A stretch of DNA of 64,000 nucleotides, from assembly GCA_020740775.1 (NCBI GenBank), contig JAHEWK010000002.1:5084001-5148000 (forward strand). The letters are read 5' to 3'. Shown piece by piece: positions 1 to 12,380 of this stretch (its first letter is position 1; every line of letters starts with the position of its first letter). Origin of the DNA: Ilyonectria destructans. Lineage: Eukaryota > Ascomycota > Sordariomycetes > Hypocreales > Nectriaceae. Position numbers and translations under genes: made by a program. The notes beneath the pieces were generated by a model. That model had not been told where the DNA came from. It did no database searches and saw only the letters and a list, made by a program, of their open reading frames with translations.

Positions 1-300
1 CGTAGTCCGCTACCCATGAGTGGGATGCCCGGATGGCCTGGGAGGTTGGCTGCGGCCACCATGTGTACGTGTCGCTTTTGTAGATGGCGTCAATACCTGG
101 GGCTCCGCGGCTGGGAAACGGAGCGTCGACAAAGTCGAAAATGAAGCTGCTGTCGAGCTTTGCACGGAAAGCAGCTGCGTTTGACTGTTAGCCAAGAACA
201 TGCGGTGCAATCGGGCTGTCAGCTCCTTGCACTTACCGGTCTGGGATTTGAAGATGGCCGCGCTTGTGCCGTGCCCGTGAAGGCATAATATCTTGGGCAT
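1..300 (-). CDS. FSH1-family serine hydrolase, 5' part (gene runs off the left edge)
   Basis: This is the N-terminal part of an alpha/beta-hydrolase of the FSH1 (DUF341) family. The ATG at 300 starts MPKILCLHGHGTSAAIF, the typical first strand and oxyanion loop (LCLHGxGT). Exon 1 (300..237) ends at GTAAGT. A 62-nt intron (236..175) with CTAAC and a CGCAG acceptor leads to exon 2 (174..1), which reads on in frame through FIFDFVDAPFPSRGAPG, the second conserved FSH block, and through a W-W-P segment. The nucleophile Ser, Asp and His would lie outside the window. FSH1 hydrolases are frequent partners of non-reducing PKSs with reductive release; the citrinin cluster has one (ctnB/citA) that edits or frees stalled chains. 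Position next to an AflR-like regulator and such a PKS fits that role, but this is inference. A primary-metabolism FSH1 is the alternative. Confidence 0.75.
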
Positions 301-1139
301 GATGAATCCAGCAATTACTATCCGTGGACTTTTTTTATGCCGTGGCAGAATGAACCCTGTAGCTGTAACGCACAATTGCCCGTTCTGTGTAATTGTTGAG
401 AGTTAGAGCTTACTACGTAGAGCTTACTACGGGTCAGGGCAACTTTTATTATGAATAGTAGTAGTGAGTCCAAGCAGAAATTACTCCGACTCAAAGCATA
501 TTTGCAGCTAATCTGCTTATGAACCCAACATTCTCCCAACACCATTCGGGCACCGAAATTCGGGGCCAACAAACTTCCTTCGGGAGTGAGAATGCGTGCC
601 CATATCGATGGGATGTCCGCTTCTTACATTCTGGATGTAAGACGGTCACCCCGGCCTTAGCAATCGCACATGTTCGGTCGGATCCCGAGGCATACGTGGA
701 GGCTCAGCCACGGGGAATGATCCTGGTGTGCATCCTCCGCAGTGAGCTCGCGCCCCCTGTAATATAGCGTTTAGGTTCAATATAGACCGTCGATCAATAC
801 CGATTGAATCGCGGTGGACGTATTGTAGGGACCCCGGGCCTCGGGCTTCAGAGCTCCCTATACTACCCTAACACAACCAAGACGTTACCGGCTCACGATG
901 CCTTCCGAGGTAGGTATAAGAATGTTGATTGTCGCCATCAAATTCATTCCAGTACGCGATGGGATTAATTCGAAGCGCCAAAAATAGCGACAGTTTGCGG
1001 CAGATGAGCTTACGAACCGGGAGACGCGTCAGTTGACGTTTAGCACTGAAGGATACAGTGGAAAATGAATACGAGGCGGAGGTGAAGATGCAACCAGTAG
1101 CACATACGGGAGGAAAGGCATCCTAGGTCTATGCTCTAT
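301..1139. other. Intergenic spacer between hydrolase and regulator
   Basis: No convincing gene is seen. It holds the promoter of the minus-strand hydrolase on its left and the 3' flank of the regulator on its right. The short open frames here have no recognisable domain or splice pattern. Confidence 0.5.
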
Positions 1140-2411
1140 TCATGTGTTGAGCTCCCTCAACTTTAACCTCATCATATTGGCTATCCGTGAATGCTCACCC
1201 CTCAGCCACGAATGTAAACTTTGATACAGTCTATCAATGCTGCCAAAATTGGATTCATCCGTCTGACACTGGCCACTTGAGGTCAGTGACGTAAACTGGT
1301 CAATCAGCCGGCCAGCTCTTCCCATCTCGCCCGACAGCAACTGGATCTTCAAGGCCGTCTGTATGCGAAGGTCGTCGACGTTGAATGTCCCAATGGCCAT
1401 TTTCGAAGGCGCAACAGCAAGCCCTGTCGTGTACGGCGCTGTCGCTGTCCCCTTTGTGCCGTCCATGCCGAGGGAGCAGTCCGGCCTGGCATGGCTCCAC
1501 GAAGCGCTCTGCGTAGAGCCAGCCGCCTGCTGGTACCAGAGCAGCACGCGGGAGATGATTGCCGCGTAGACAAACGCTAGGTTTGGCGATCGAGCACATG
1601 AGCAGGCCAGGAGGGGACCGAGTCGCTCGCTGGCCTCGGAATTAAGCCGTAGTACCTGGTCCAAGGGTACTTGATTGCCCATGGTGCTTGATGACGCGGC
1701 CGAGGGGATCTTGCTGGGATTGGGAAAGGAGAGATTTCGGAGGATATCGTAAGCTTCTCGCGGACAGTCGTGGCCGCTGATGCTCACAGGCGGCATTGGG
1801 GTTCGTCCTGAGCGTGAATATGTGTCAGATGGAGAGTGATGTGCCGTGGGTTGCGTGGTAGAAGCCTCTGTTGAAGGGCAACTCCCCCAGTCGGTCGAAT
1901 CTGGCGTGGGCAATATTCCCGGTTGAATGGGAGATAGGTGATGATTTCCAAAGTGATCCGTAAAAGCCCATTCCCCGAAATTGAGCGAAGGCGAGTTGGG
2001 CAGAAACTGGCCGTCCATATCGCTGAACAAGCCGTCCAGCGCGTCCAAGCCTATACAGTTGGAATTCTCATCCACCGCATCCCAGACTGGTACTACGTTA
2101 GTACTGCTATATAGCTGATGAAACGTGCTAATACCATCGTTCCCACCGCTACCATCGAGCTTCTGTCCATCTGCGGCGCCGGCTCCCGCTCCGGGCTGAT
2201 CGGCCGGGATCCGCTTTACGCTGGACCGGAGTTTCACTCGCGGCGGCTTCCCCATCTTCCGTGAAACCCCATACACGCATGTCCTGCCGTGGGAGACGCA
2301 CCGGCCGCACTCGGGCTGGCCGCGGTCGCACTTCACCTTGGCCGCGCCGCATTGATCGCAGCTGGTGCGCAGCTTCGGCTGGCCGGGCCGTTTGGACGGG
2401 TTCGCAGCCAT
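1140..2411 (-). CDS. AflR-like Zn2Cys6 transcription factor
   Basis: A 423-residue fungal binuclear-cluster regulator without introns. The N-terminus has a complete Zn2Cys6 motif, C-x2-C-x6-C-x6-C-x2-C-x6-C, starting CDQCGAAKVKC, followed by a basic linker (SRKMGKPPRVKLR). The C-terminal half (about residues 220-423) matches the AflR-type domain: LRLNSEASERLGPLLACSC, then a KMAIGTFNVDDL block and an IQLLSGEMGRAGRLIDQF block. The middle is Ser/Pro/Thr-rich and acidic. The start at 2411 (MAANPSKRPGQ) is chosen because it lies just before the zinc cluster; an in-frame upstream ATG exists but adds a non-conserved leader. AflR-type proteins activate aromatic polyketide clusters and bind TCG-N5-CGR. 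It is transcribed away from the PKS and is the obvious candidate pathway activator. Its target is inferred. Confidence 0.9.
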   Translation of the reverse strand: MAANPSKRPGQPKLRTSCDQCGAAKVKCDRGQPECGRCVSHGRTCVYGVSRKMGKPPRVKLRSSVKRIPADQPGAGAGAADGQKLDGSGGNDGISTFHQLYSSTNVVPVWDAVDENSNCIGLDALDGLFSDMDGQFLPNSPSLNFGEWAFTDHFGNHHLSPIQPGILPTPDSTDWGSCPSTEASTTQPTAHHSPSDTYSRSGRTPMPPVSISGHDCPREAYDILRNLSFPNPSKIPSAASSSTMGNQVPLDQVLRLNSEASERLGPLLACSCARSPNLAFVYAAIISRVLLWYQQAAGSTQSASWSHARPDCSLGMDGTKGTATAPYTTGLAVAPSKMAIGTFNVDDLRIQTALKIQLLSGEMGRAGRLIDQFTSLTSSGQCQTDESNFGSIDRLYQSLHSWLRGEHSRIANMMRLKLRELNT

Positions 2412-4702
2412 GGCGAGAAGTATGGTGGGCGATACGGATGACGCAAGGGTTTCAGAGCATGCGTACGTATTCAATATATATCCTCGTCCAGATACCATTG
2501 TTCATACGATTCTGCACCGCATAACGTCAGATGTCATGTTCTTCGCGCCGGACCAATCCCGCGTGCCGCTGACTCTGACGTACCATAAACCCAGTGCCGC
2601 TTACTCCGGTTTCCATACGTCTACACCTTAATTCCACTATTTTCCACGGTGGCTTGTAAGTATGCAGCTGTGAGGAGCTTGTTGGTCGCCTTCCTTCAGG
2701 CGGCCGCCGACCAACGTCTGACCTGCGGTCTAAGCATGCACTTGCAACACCACACCGTCGACACCACTCCACCACCACGACTGACGCCACCAACATCACA
2801 GCCTCGTTTCTTCCCTTCGCCCTTATATCGTATTAAACTTTAAAGACAAATTACCCGCATCGGATACTCCACCGGCCGAGAAACGAGGAACACGCCTCCG
2901 CTAAGAACAGGGTATTATAGTAGGTGCCTAACCTCAGTGTGGCAACCTGTTGCGTCATCTAGCATGGTATATCCTATTTATGTACAGACACGCAACACTG
3001 GTATCCTGCGAACTCTTCTGAATCAACTTCTCTCGGGTTGCCGAGGCTCTGTTTCAAGCACTCCCATCAACATACACCAACCCTCCGTATCCTGTCGATC
3101 TCCCCTGATCCCTGCCGCCCATTACGTTAAACTGCGCGCAACTGACAGCTGGCACTGATTGGCGTGTCGCAGATCAGACCGTCAGAGTCGCTTTTTCCGA
3201 TATGAATACGAAATACCCCCGGTCCTAGTGGGCGTGGCTTATGCACCTGGGACGGGCCGCCAAAACATGTGTGGCGGCGGCTGAGCGGATCAGACGAATG
3301 GGGTTGCAATCAGCGTATACCAAGATAAGCTCATTGTGAGGTGTTTACTGCTTCGAGTATCTGCTTGGCAGTGTCAGGGCGCGTCTGACGTGCTTATAAT
3401 GTTCACGCCATATCTAGGTACGATTCGCGATAATGCAATTGCCAAAGTCTCTACAACTGCAGTCGAGGTATTGAGGCCAGCGTCAGCATGACGTCTGTAT
3501 CAGGGCCGGAAAACCTTGCGACGCCGTCCATAATTGGATAACAAGGCGTTTTTGATATTGGTTATACTTTCGTCATATCTGTGTTTAGTCCCCCCGACGT
3601 GTCTAGCCTCGCCGGAGAGTTCCCTAAATTTAGACAAGCAATCCCTACGGCACTATTTTACGAAATACGGAGCTGGCGTTGGGTGGAATCATCCCGAGAC
3701 CCACTGACCGAGATGCAGATCGCGAGGCGGGGGCTGCCGAACATGCCGAGAACAACACCTCATCACCCAGCTCGGCAATTACGATTAGCGGATGGCTCGG
3801 ATATCTGGGTGGCTGTACCATGTGTTAGCAATGCCGGGAATATCAATCGGGGATCCTGCTCTAGCTAATTTTAGCTTAGACCAACGATACTGCAGTCAGC
3901 TTCACTTGCATCCTCACCGGGTTGCCTACCCTATACCTACCACTCATGTGAGCGGCAGTTGATACATGAATTGGTATTGATATTTGTGTAAGATAAGACG
4001 TGGGTTGATTGAGTACGCGTGCTATATCGCCACCCTAATTCGGATGTGAGTACTCTTCATTCTGCTCAATTCTGCTCAATCCTTTCTGGAGAGACAATGG
4101 CCCTTCTAAATCTCACGGGTGGAATGTTCTCCCGGCCGGGGCTCAGGCTGACTCCTCGTTACACATGTCAAAAGTCCCTGCAACTAGGGACCCCGAAGGA
4201 TATCCCCGAGGCCAACCAATAAACCCCGAGAGGATTCCCGACAAGGAGATAACGCACAGTGAGCCCCGAGTCAGATTCCGGGAGCATGGTAGGTAGGCAC
4301 ATCAATTGCCTGCATGCAGTATTTTGTACCCAACGACTACGAAACTGTTCCCAATTACGACGCAAGGTAACTTAAACATGTGTTTAATGAGCAGAATACC
4401 AGGGTGGACACGGGAAATAAGGTATCCCCTGTACATAGGACCAGCATTCAGCTGAGCCGCTTCGAATGCTGACACCCTCGAGGCTCGGGCATGCCAAAGT
4501 GAGCACAGGTTTCCCGATCGGACATCACCGAGCCCGAGAACCATAATCAAAGAGTTGATAATCGTAAAGTTCAGAAAGATTATGCCATATGGAAATGAGA
4601 AACGGTATATATCGAGCACTGTGTTGCCAAAATATCAACTCAACCAGCAATCCAGGGCAAGCAGCTAATCCTTACATTTTTCAACAAAACCCCAAAGTGA
4701 CA
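2412..4702. promoter_or_regulatory. Divergent promoter region between regulator and PKS
   Basis: About 2.3 kb separate the diverging regulator and PKS genes. No gene is supported. The region must contain both promoters. It includes one TCG-N5-CGG sequence at 4478-4488, the spacing recognised by AflR-type proteins, and a 10-bp perfect direct duplication (TCTGCTCAAT) at 4061-4080. No TATA box is evident. A single 6-bp degenerate match in 2.3 kb is expected by chance, so it is only a candidate site. Confidence 0.5.
4478..4488 (+). promoter_or_regulatory. Candidate AflR-type binding site TCG-N5-CGG
   Basis: The sequence TCGAGGCTCGG lies 215 bp upstream of the PKS start and fits TCG-N5-CGR, the spacing bound by AflR. 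It does not match the fuller AflR consensus in the spacer. Chance occurrence is likely enough that this is a weak call. Confidence 0.2.
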
Positions 4703-7700
4703 ATGGCGGCCCACCTGAATCTGTATGTCTTTGGAGACCAGACATACGACATCCAGCCCCACCTGAAAGATCTGCTTCAGAACAGAGACAACCCAGTCCT
4801 GGAGGACTTTCTCGTCAAAGCATACGATGCTGTGCGAACAGAGATTTTCAAGCTCCCACATCAGGTCCGAGAGGATCTTCCTCGATTTACCTGTTATCAC
4901 GATCTAGTGCTATGGAACCAGACCGGAAAGCGATGCATACCCTTGGACATGGCAGTTACTTGCATGTACCAACTGGCGGTTTTCATCATGTGAGCACGAA
5001 AGTCTATGCATGCTGTGGCAAAAGCTGATATATTTTACAGCCAAGCAGAAGATCGGTACCATGGAACAGCAGTCTCCCAGAGTATTGGTCTCTGCACAGG
5101 AGCCCTCGCCGCCGCCGCTGTTACCTGCAGTCGCAGCACCCTGGATCTTGTTCCGTTAGCTGTGGATGCAGTCACGGTAGCCTTTAGGATAGGCATGCAT
5201 GTGACTGACGCTGCGAAGCGAGTTGCACAGTCGAATGATTCTGACGAGAGCTGGTCAATCATCGTTCCCGGGACCGCGTCATTTGAAGCCGTGGACAAGT
5301 TTTGCGAACAAACCGTAAGTACTCTCAAGTGATACCTGCTTCACACCAAGCTCCCCTCACTGACTTGAATTATTCAGACACTACCATTGACTAGCAGGCC
5401 ATATGTCAGCGCATATGCACCAAGTGGGATTACCGTCAGCGGACCGCCAAGCTCTCTCGCGCAGCTCGTCAGCTCTGAGTGTTTCAAGGGCCTCCGGTAC
5501 AAGTCCATCCCCATCTACGCACCGTATCACGCCCCACATCTCTACTCTCAATCTGATGTCGGCGAGATTATTGGAGATTCGGTTCGTGGTAGGGTTAACG
5601 CGCGCTCCGAGCACAGTCGCTCAGTACCAGGCGCTGTAGACGGTGTCGAAGGGAGCAGTTTTGCTGTCCTCCTGGATGCCGCGGTTGGACATGCTCTGTT
5701 GCACTCAATCCGGTGGAGTGACATCCTCGAAGAACTACAGGCGACTCTTCACAAGCTGGGGCCGAAGTCGCTCAGCATCGTTCCTATTGGAACTACTGCA
5801 GACCAACTCATCCACTCTGCACTGAAGCAGACTCCATTCCGCACGTTGGTGCCGTCCACGCCAGCTCAGGCCAAGACGACGCCCACGGAAGATACTTCAG
5901 CTTCTAGCCCGAAGAAGCCCAAGCTTGCCATCATCGGCATGTCTGGACGATTTCCTGGAGCCAAAGACAACGAAGCATTCTGGGATCTGCTGTATCAGGG
6001 CTTGGACGTCCACAAGCCCGTTCCGCCGCTGCACTGGGATGCCAAAACACACGTGGACCCTACTGGCAAGAAGAAGAACACAAGCATGACGCCGTTTGGG
6101 TGTTGGCTTGATGACCCGGCCGTGTTCGATGCGCGTTTTTTCAACATCTCGCCGCGAGAGGCGCCGCAGATCGACCCTGCCCAACGGCTTGCTCTGATGA
6201 CGGCCTATGAGGCAATTGAGCAAGCTGGAATCGTCCCAGATGCTACTCCGTCGACCAGGCGCGATCGTGTTGGTGTCTTCTACGGAGTCACCAGTAACGA
6301 CTGGATGGAGACCAACAGTGCTCAAAGCATTGACACGTACTTCATCCCTGGTGGGAACCGAGCCTTCATCCCGGGTCGAATCAACTACTTCTTCAAGTTC
6401 AGCGGCCCCAGTTACGCAGTTGATACGGCCTGCTCATCCAGTCTGGCTGGAATCCACTTGGCGTGCAATTCCCTTTGGCGAGGCGACATTGACACGGCTA
6501 TTGCTGGTGGCACGAATGTTCTGACAAACCCAGATTTCACATCTGGCCTCGACCGAGGACACTTCCTTTCTCGGACTGGCAATTGCAAGACGTTTGATGA
6601 CGGAGCTGACGGATACTGCCGAGGAGAGGGCATCGGCACGGTCATTCTCAAACGCCTGGACGATGCCATTGCAGACAAAGATCCAATCCTGGGTGTCATT
6701 CTCGGCGCTTACACGAACCACTCAGCAGAGTCCGAGTCCATTACCCGGCCGCATGTTGGCGCCCAGCGAGCAATCTTCAAGAAGATTCTCAACCAAGCCG
6801 CTGTTGACCCCTACACCGTCAGCTATGTCGAGATGCACGGAACGTAAGTAATCCTGGTCCACTAATTTCATATGTTGATAGCCGCTAACTCAAATGTTAG
6901 AGGAACCCAAGCTGGCGATGCGGGAGAAATGTCCAGTGTCCTGGACACCTTTGCGCCACCCCTAGCCCAGGTCAAGAAGGGCAGGACAAACGATGAGGCC
7001 CTCTACATTGGCTCAGCGAAAGCAAACATCGGACACGGTGAGGCTGCTTCGGGTGTGTCGAGTCTCATCAAGGTCCTGTTGATGATGCAGAAGAACACCA
7101 TCGTTCCGCACTGTGGAATCAAGACCAAGATCAACCGCAAGTTCCCGACTGATCTGAATGAGCGAAATGTCAACATTGCTCTGAAGCCGACCTCTTGGGA
7201 ACGAAGCGTTGGAATTTCTGAGTCTAGACGAGTCTTTATCAACAACTTCAGCGCTGCGGGTGGAAACTCAGCTTTGTTGCTGGAAGATGCACCGCTTCAG
7301 CAGAAACCATCTGATGCGGTTGAAGACCCGCGCGGTTTGCATCTTATCGCTTGCTCGGCAAAGACTGGCGGCTCTCTCCAGGGAAACCTCCGGTCGATTC
7401 TCGAGTTCTTGAAGCAGAACGCGGATGTCTCACTGGGAGAGCTCTCCTACACTACGACTGCACGCCGCATCCACCACCAGCATCGTGTCCTGCTCACTGG
7501 CTCAACCGCCGGCGAGATCTGTACTCAGATCGAGACAGCTCTTCGAGACAATGCTGGAGTAACCAGACCCAAGAGTGCTCCAGGGGTTGTCTTTGCCTTT
7601 ACTGGCCAGGGCGCCCAATATCCAGGAATGGGCAAGCAGCTCTTCGAGACGTCTTCGTTCTTCCGAGCTGAGATGCGCCGATTGGATCAGATTTGTCAGA

Positions 7701-10700
7701 GCCTGGGCTTCGTGTCGATGCTGCCTGTCATCGAATCCGAGGATCAAGACATTGGCGGCTTTGCGCCTGTTGCGGTCCAGCTCGCAAGCGTCTGCTTCCA
7801 GATTGCGCTTAGCAAGCTGTGGGCGTCGTGGAACGTTTCTCCTGCGGCGGTTGTTGGACACAGCCTCGGCGAGTACGCTGCTCTCAACGTTGCGGGTGTA
7901 CTTTCAGACTCAGACACCATCTACCTTGTCGGCAAGAGAGCCGCTCTGCTTCAGGAGAAGTGTGAACGTGGCACCCATGCAATGCTCGTTGTCAAGGGCT
8001 CTGTGGAAGAGATTGCCAACGTTCTGAAGGACAAGACGTACGAACTTGCCTGCATCAACTCGCCAATTGAGACAGTCCTGGCCGGTTCGACCGAGGAAAT
8101 CTCCACCTTGAAGGGACTGCTCACTGACGCGGCAATGAAATCCACATTGCTCAAGGTTCCTTACGCATTCCACTCCTCGCAGCTGGATCCTATCCTGGAA
8201 GACTTTAAGCAGATTGCCAGTGGTGTAACGTTCTGCAAGCCTCAAATCCCCGTTCTATGCCCTCTCGATGGCAACGTCGTCGACGCCAGTGGCACCTTTG
8301 GCCCTGAGTATCTCGCCAACCATTCCCGCAAGCCTGTCAACATGTTCAAGGCACTTCTGACAGCCCAAAGTGAGCGCATCATTACCGACCGAACCACGAT
8401 GGTCGAAATCGGACCACACCCAGCCATCTCAGGAATGGGAAGGGCCGTTATAGGCCCGCAAATGGCTTTCCTGCCTTCAGCACAGCGTGGCAGGCCCTCG
8501 TGGCATATCCTCGGCGCGGCATTGAAGGCTCTCTACAATGCCGGTGGCGACATCCGCTGGGCAGAGTACCATCGTGACTTCACGGGCTCTCACTCAGTTA
8601 TTCCGCTGCCAGCTTATAGCTGGGACTTGAAGGAATACTGGATGCAGTACGTCAATGACTGGTCGCTGCGAAAGGGAGACCCTCCACTGTCAATCAAAGA
8701 GACCTCCAAGCTCGAGAGTACCACCATCCACAGAGTTGTTGAGGAGACAGGCGACTCTCAAAAGGTTCACATTGTCGTGGAAGCAGACATTGCGCGCGAG
8801 GATCTCAGCCCGCTGGTACAGGGACACGAGGTCGACGGCATTCCACTCTGCACTCCGTCGGTCTACGCAGACATCGCCTTGACCCTCGGAACATATCTTC
8901 TTCGGCAATACCGCCCGAATCAAGAAGAGAATCTTGTGGATGTGTCGGACATGACCATCTCCAAGGCCTTGATCCTGCGGGCTGGCGCGGCGCAGCAATT
9001 CCTTCAGGCACATGGTGAAGTTGAGTGGTCGTCCAACTCGGCGGCTGTCAAGTTCATGTCTTTTGACGTAAGTAGTTCTTGAACTTTGTGATGCTTTTAA
9101 CTAATTGTATTGTAGAACAAGCAGAAACTCCAGGAGCACGCACGATGTGTTGTGCGCTTCAAGGACAGAAGTCTCCAGAAGACGCTCCAGGCAAGTTCAG
9201 CAGCCGTGATGCAGAAGCGACAAGCTCTCCGCGATGGAATCGCAGCCGAGACCACAGCACGTTTCAACCGCCCTATGGTTTATCGTGCTATCCGGCCGTT
9301 GGCTAGGTTCCACGACGACTATCGGGCAATAGACGAGATTGTCCTCAACAGCAACACGCTGGAGGCCATGAGCACCCTCAGCTTTGGCACTGTGAAGCGA
9401 GGGGGCAACTTCCACACCCATCCAGCCATCATCGACTCCCTGACCCAGTCTTGTGGATTCACCATGAACTGCAACGACAGCACTGACCTGGATGTCCAAG
9501 TATTCATGAACCACGGGTGGGGCTCTTTCCAGATGTTTGAGCCGATGGACTTTGACAAGAAGTACACTACTTACACGCGAATGCTCGAGGGCGATGATAA
9601 GCTGTGGCACGGCGATGTTGTCATCTTTGATGGCGAGCGCGTCGTCGCCTACTTTGGGCAGATTGCGGTTCGTATTCCGTCCCTTGACTAAAACAGGCAT
9701 ACTGACTCTCCTACCAGATTCAAGGCGTGCCCCGTCGCGTGCTGAAGGTCATTCTCTCCATCGAAAGTGGCAACAAGTCGCAGAAGCAGCAACCTGCCCA
9801 GAAAAAGCAAGCTTCCTTCACGGCTGCTAATCCTACACCGAGGACTGTCCAAGTTTCCTCGGCCACTAGAGAGCCTGATGCATCCAAGATTACCGCAGCA
9901 CTGACGATAATTGCGGAAGAGAGCGGGCTTGCTTTGGCCGACTTGACCGACGGTACTGTCTTCGCCGACGTCGGTATTGACTCACTTCTGGGTCTTACAA
10001 TCTCGGCTCGTTTCAAGGAGGAACTCGATATGGAGATGGAGTTCAATGCCTTCTTCTTCGAGTATCCCTCGGTTGGCGATCTGAGGGCGTTCTTGGGAGA
10101 TTCCAGCGACAGCTCAACGGGATCCTCGACGCCACGATCAACCGATAACAATTCAATCTTGCCAACGATGACTGGCACGGGAGCCACCACACCCAACACG
10201 GATGAGCACTTTGAGTCCAAAGTCGATTTCCAGCGGGCTCTCGAAATTGTGGCAGAAGAGAGTGGACTTTCAACGGAAGACCTCACTGACGACACCAACT
10301 TTGCCGACTCTGGCGTGGACTCTCTCTTGTCCCTCGTCATCGTGAGTCGGTTCCGAGATGAGCTCGAGCTTGACATCCAGCACGAGTCTCTCTTCCTCGA
10401 GTGTCCGACTGTGGCCGACCTGAAGCATTTGTTACTCGGAGGATCCAGCGAAAGCGATACCGCGCCGTCCCCAGCCGAGAGTGATCCAGTTCCTGTTCTC
10501 GCGGTTGAGCCAGTGGCAGAACCTGCCAAGGAGCACAGCACGCCCAAGCTTGGCGAAAGCGAAATAGCTGATCTTGCAGCTCGCAAGATGGCTGTTGACG
10601 AATTTGTCCAGAAGTACACCGCCGGATTCTCTGTGCCTCCTTCATCGCCTTCATCCACCATGCCGAAGGATAGCGAGAAAGTTGTCCTTGTAACTGGAGC

Positions 10701-11796
10701 ATCTGGAAGTCTTGGAGGCAACTTGGTCTACCACATCGCACAGCTTCCCGACGTTAAGACGGTAGTCTGTCTCAACCGCGAGAACAAAGCGGAGCCCTAC
10801 ATCCGCCAGCAGAAAGCCATGAGGGAGAAGGGCATTCGCTTCCCCGAGGCACTGAAGCCCAAGCTGCTTGTCTTGCAGACTGACAGCTCGAAGCCGATGT
10901 TTGGGCTTCCGAAGAATGAGTACGAGGGACTCGTGAGCTCTGTCACGCATCTCATCCACAACGCTTGGCCAATGAGTGCGAAACGCGCCTTGGCTGGCTT
11001 TGAGCCGCAGTTCCAGATCATGCGAAATCTGATTGATTTCGCTGCCGATGTCGCTTCCAGTCGTCCAGAGGACTTCAAGTTCAGTTTCCAAATGGTGTCT
11101 TCCATCGGAGTCGTCGGCCACTACGGCCTTGGAAACGGCAAGGAGAACACGTTTGTGCCAGAGGAGAGATCCGAAATTGGCGCAGTGCTGCCAAACGGAT
11201 ACAGTGATGCCAAATGGGGCTGCGAGAGGATGATCGATGAGACTTTGCACAAGCATTCCGACCGATTCCGTACCATGGTTGTCCGTCTGGGGCAGATTGC
11301 TGGCTCCAAGACCAGCGGGTACTGGAATCCAATGGAGCATTTCGGGTTTCTGATCAAGTCGTCACAGACTTTAAACGCCCTGCCGGACGTGGGTGGAAAG
11401 GTCTACTGGACTTCGGTGAACGACATAGCCGGCACATTGTCTGACCTAGTCCTTTCTGACCGAACCCCCTACAACATCTATCACATCGAGAACCCAGTCG
11501 GCCAGCCGTGGCGCGAGATGAATGAGATTCTAGCAGACGCCCTCAACATCCCGAGTCTCATCCCCTTCGAGGAGTGGGTCGAACGAGTGCGAGCAGCGCC
11601 CCAGCGAAACAACCCTGCTTCTACTCTCCTGGGCTTCTTGGACTCGAATTACCTTCGAATGTCTTGTGGTGGGCTGGTTCTGGAAGTGAAACATACTCTG
11701 GAGCATTCGAAGACCCTTTCTGCTGTGGGGCCAGTGAGCGAAGAGGTTGCGAGGAAGTACATTCACATCTGGAAAGAGATTGGTTTCTTGAACTAA
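4703..11796 (+). CDS. Non-reducing polyketide synthase, SAT-KS-AT-PT-ACP-ACP-R
   Basis: Iterative type I PKS of 2,274 residues that should build an aromatic polyketide from acetyl/malonyl units and release it reductively. Exons: 4703-4989, 5041-5314, 5378-6843, 6901-9067, 9116-9667, 9718-11796; all joins keep frame. SAT has GLCTG with Cys114. KS (about 370-800) has DTACSSS (Cys539), HGTGTQAGD and GSAKANIGHGEA. AT has GHSLGEY (Ser997). PT has His1318 (QGHEVDG) and Asp1505 (HPAIIDS). Two ACPs carry GIDSLL (Ser1671) and GVDSLL (Ser1784). The C-terminus is a thioester-reductase: VTGASGSLGGN near 1905 and Y-x3-K (GYSDAKW) near 2077. No C-methyltransferase or thioesterase is present. The release chemistry resembles fusarubin-type synthases (aldehyde product); the actual product cannot be read from sequence. 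Start 4703 opens the SAT (MAAHLNLYVFGDQT). Confidence 0.95.
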
Positions 11797-12177
11797 CGTA
11801 AGACACCAAACTGTATTGAGATAAGCACATATGTTATAGATTCAGCATGGGAATTAAGAGACTGTTAGATAAGATGGATGCTGAGACGATAGAATTGCAG
11901 ATTGAGAACACTTAAAGAACGATGATGGGGCGATGATATTCCTCTAACCTTTCCAATATATTACATTTCTACCCCTCGATAAGGGAACCTAATATTTGAA
12001 TTTACTGTATTTTCGTTTTCCACGTTACAGTTGCCACGGCCTATGTTTGGATTTTGAGCGGTTTTCTTTTCCATCTGCCGGAATCCTATCTAACCTTTTT
12101 ACCCTGCGGCTATTCTAATTTTTATGTATTAAAAATTATAAATGTTATGACCTAACCTAATGCCCTAAGATTCCTAA
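11797..12177. other. PKS 3' flank, AT-rich
   Basis: No gene is seen. The sequence turns AT-rich from about 11,940 toward the transposon, with long A and T runs. It should contain the PKS 3' UTR and polyadenylation signals. Confidence 0.4.
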
Positions 12178-12179
12178 TA

Positions 12180-12231
12180 AGTCGGACCACCCATTAGCTG
12201 ACCGACCCCTTACCTGACCGCCCCACTTACA
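12180..12231 (+). repeat. Left terminal inverted repeat (52 bp)
   Basis: It begins AGTCGGACCACCCATTAGCT and matches the reverse complement of 14004-14055 at 51 of 52 positions. Confidence 0.93.
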
Positions 12232-12380
12232 TAGCAACTAAAATCGCAATTCAACTTCACTTATAGATAAAATAACAACTAAAAGACCTAATTGGTCCAT
12301 TTCAACTGATTTTTAATAAACTAACTAATTAAATTTCTAAATATCAAAAAATCAACCAATAAGAATAAAGAAAAAACGAG

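Noticed and set aside
4061..4080. Perfect 10-bp tandem duplication TCTGCTCAAT
   Set aside because: Only two copies with no link to a gene or site; likely trivial slippage.
9720..10721. A 333-codon open frame on the minus strand
   Set aside because: It is antisense to the ACP-ACP-reductase part of the PKS, whose frame is conserved; the Ser/Arg-rich translation has no domain.
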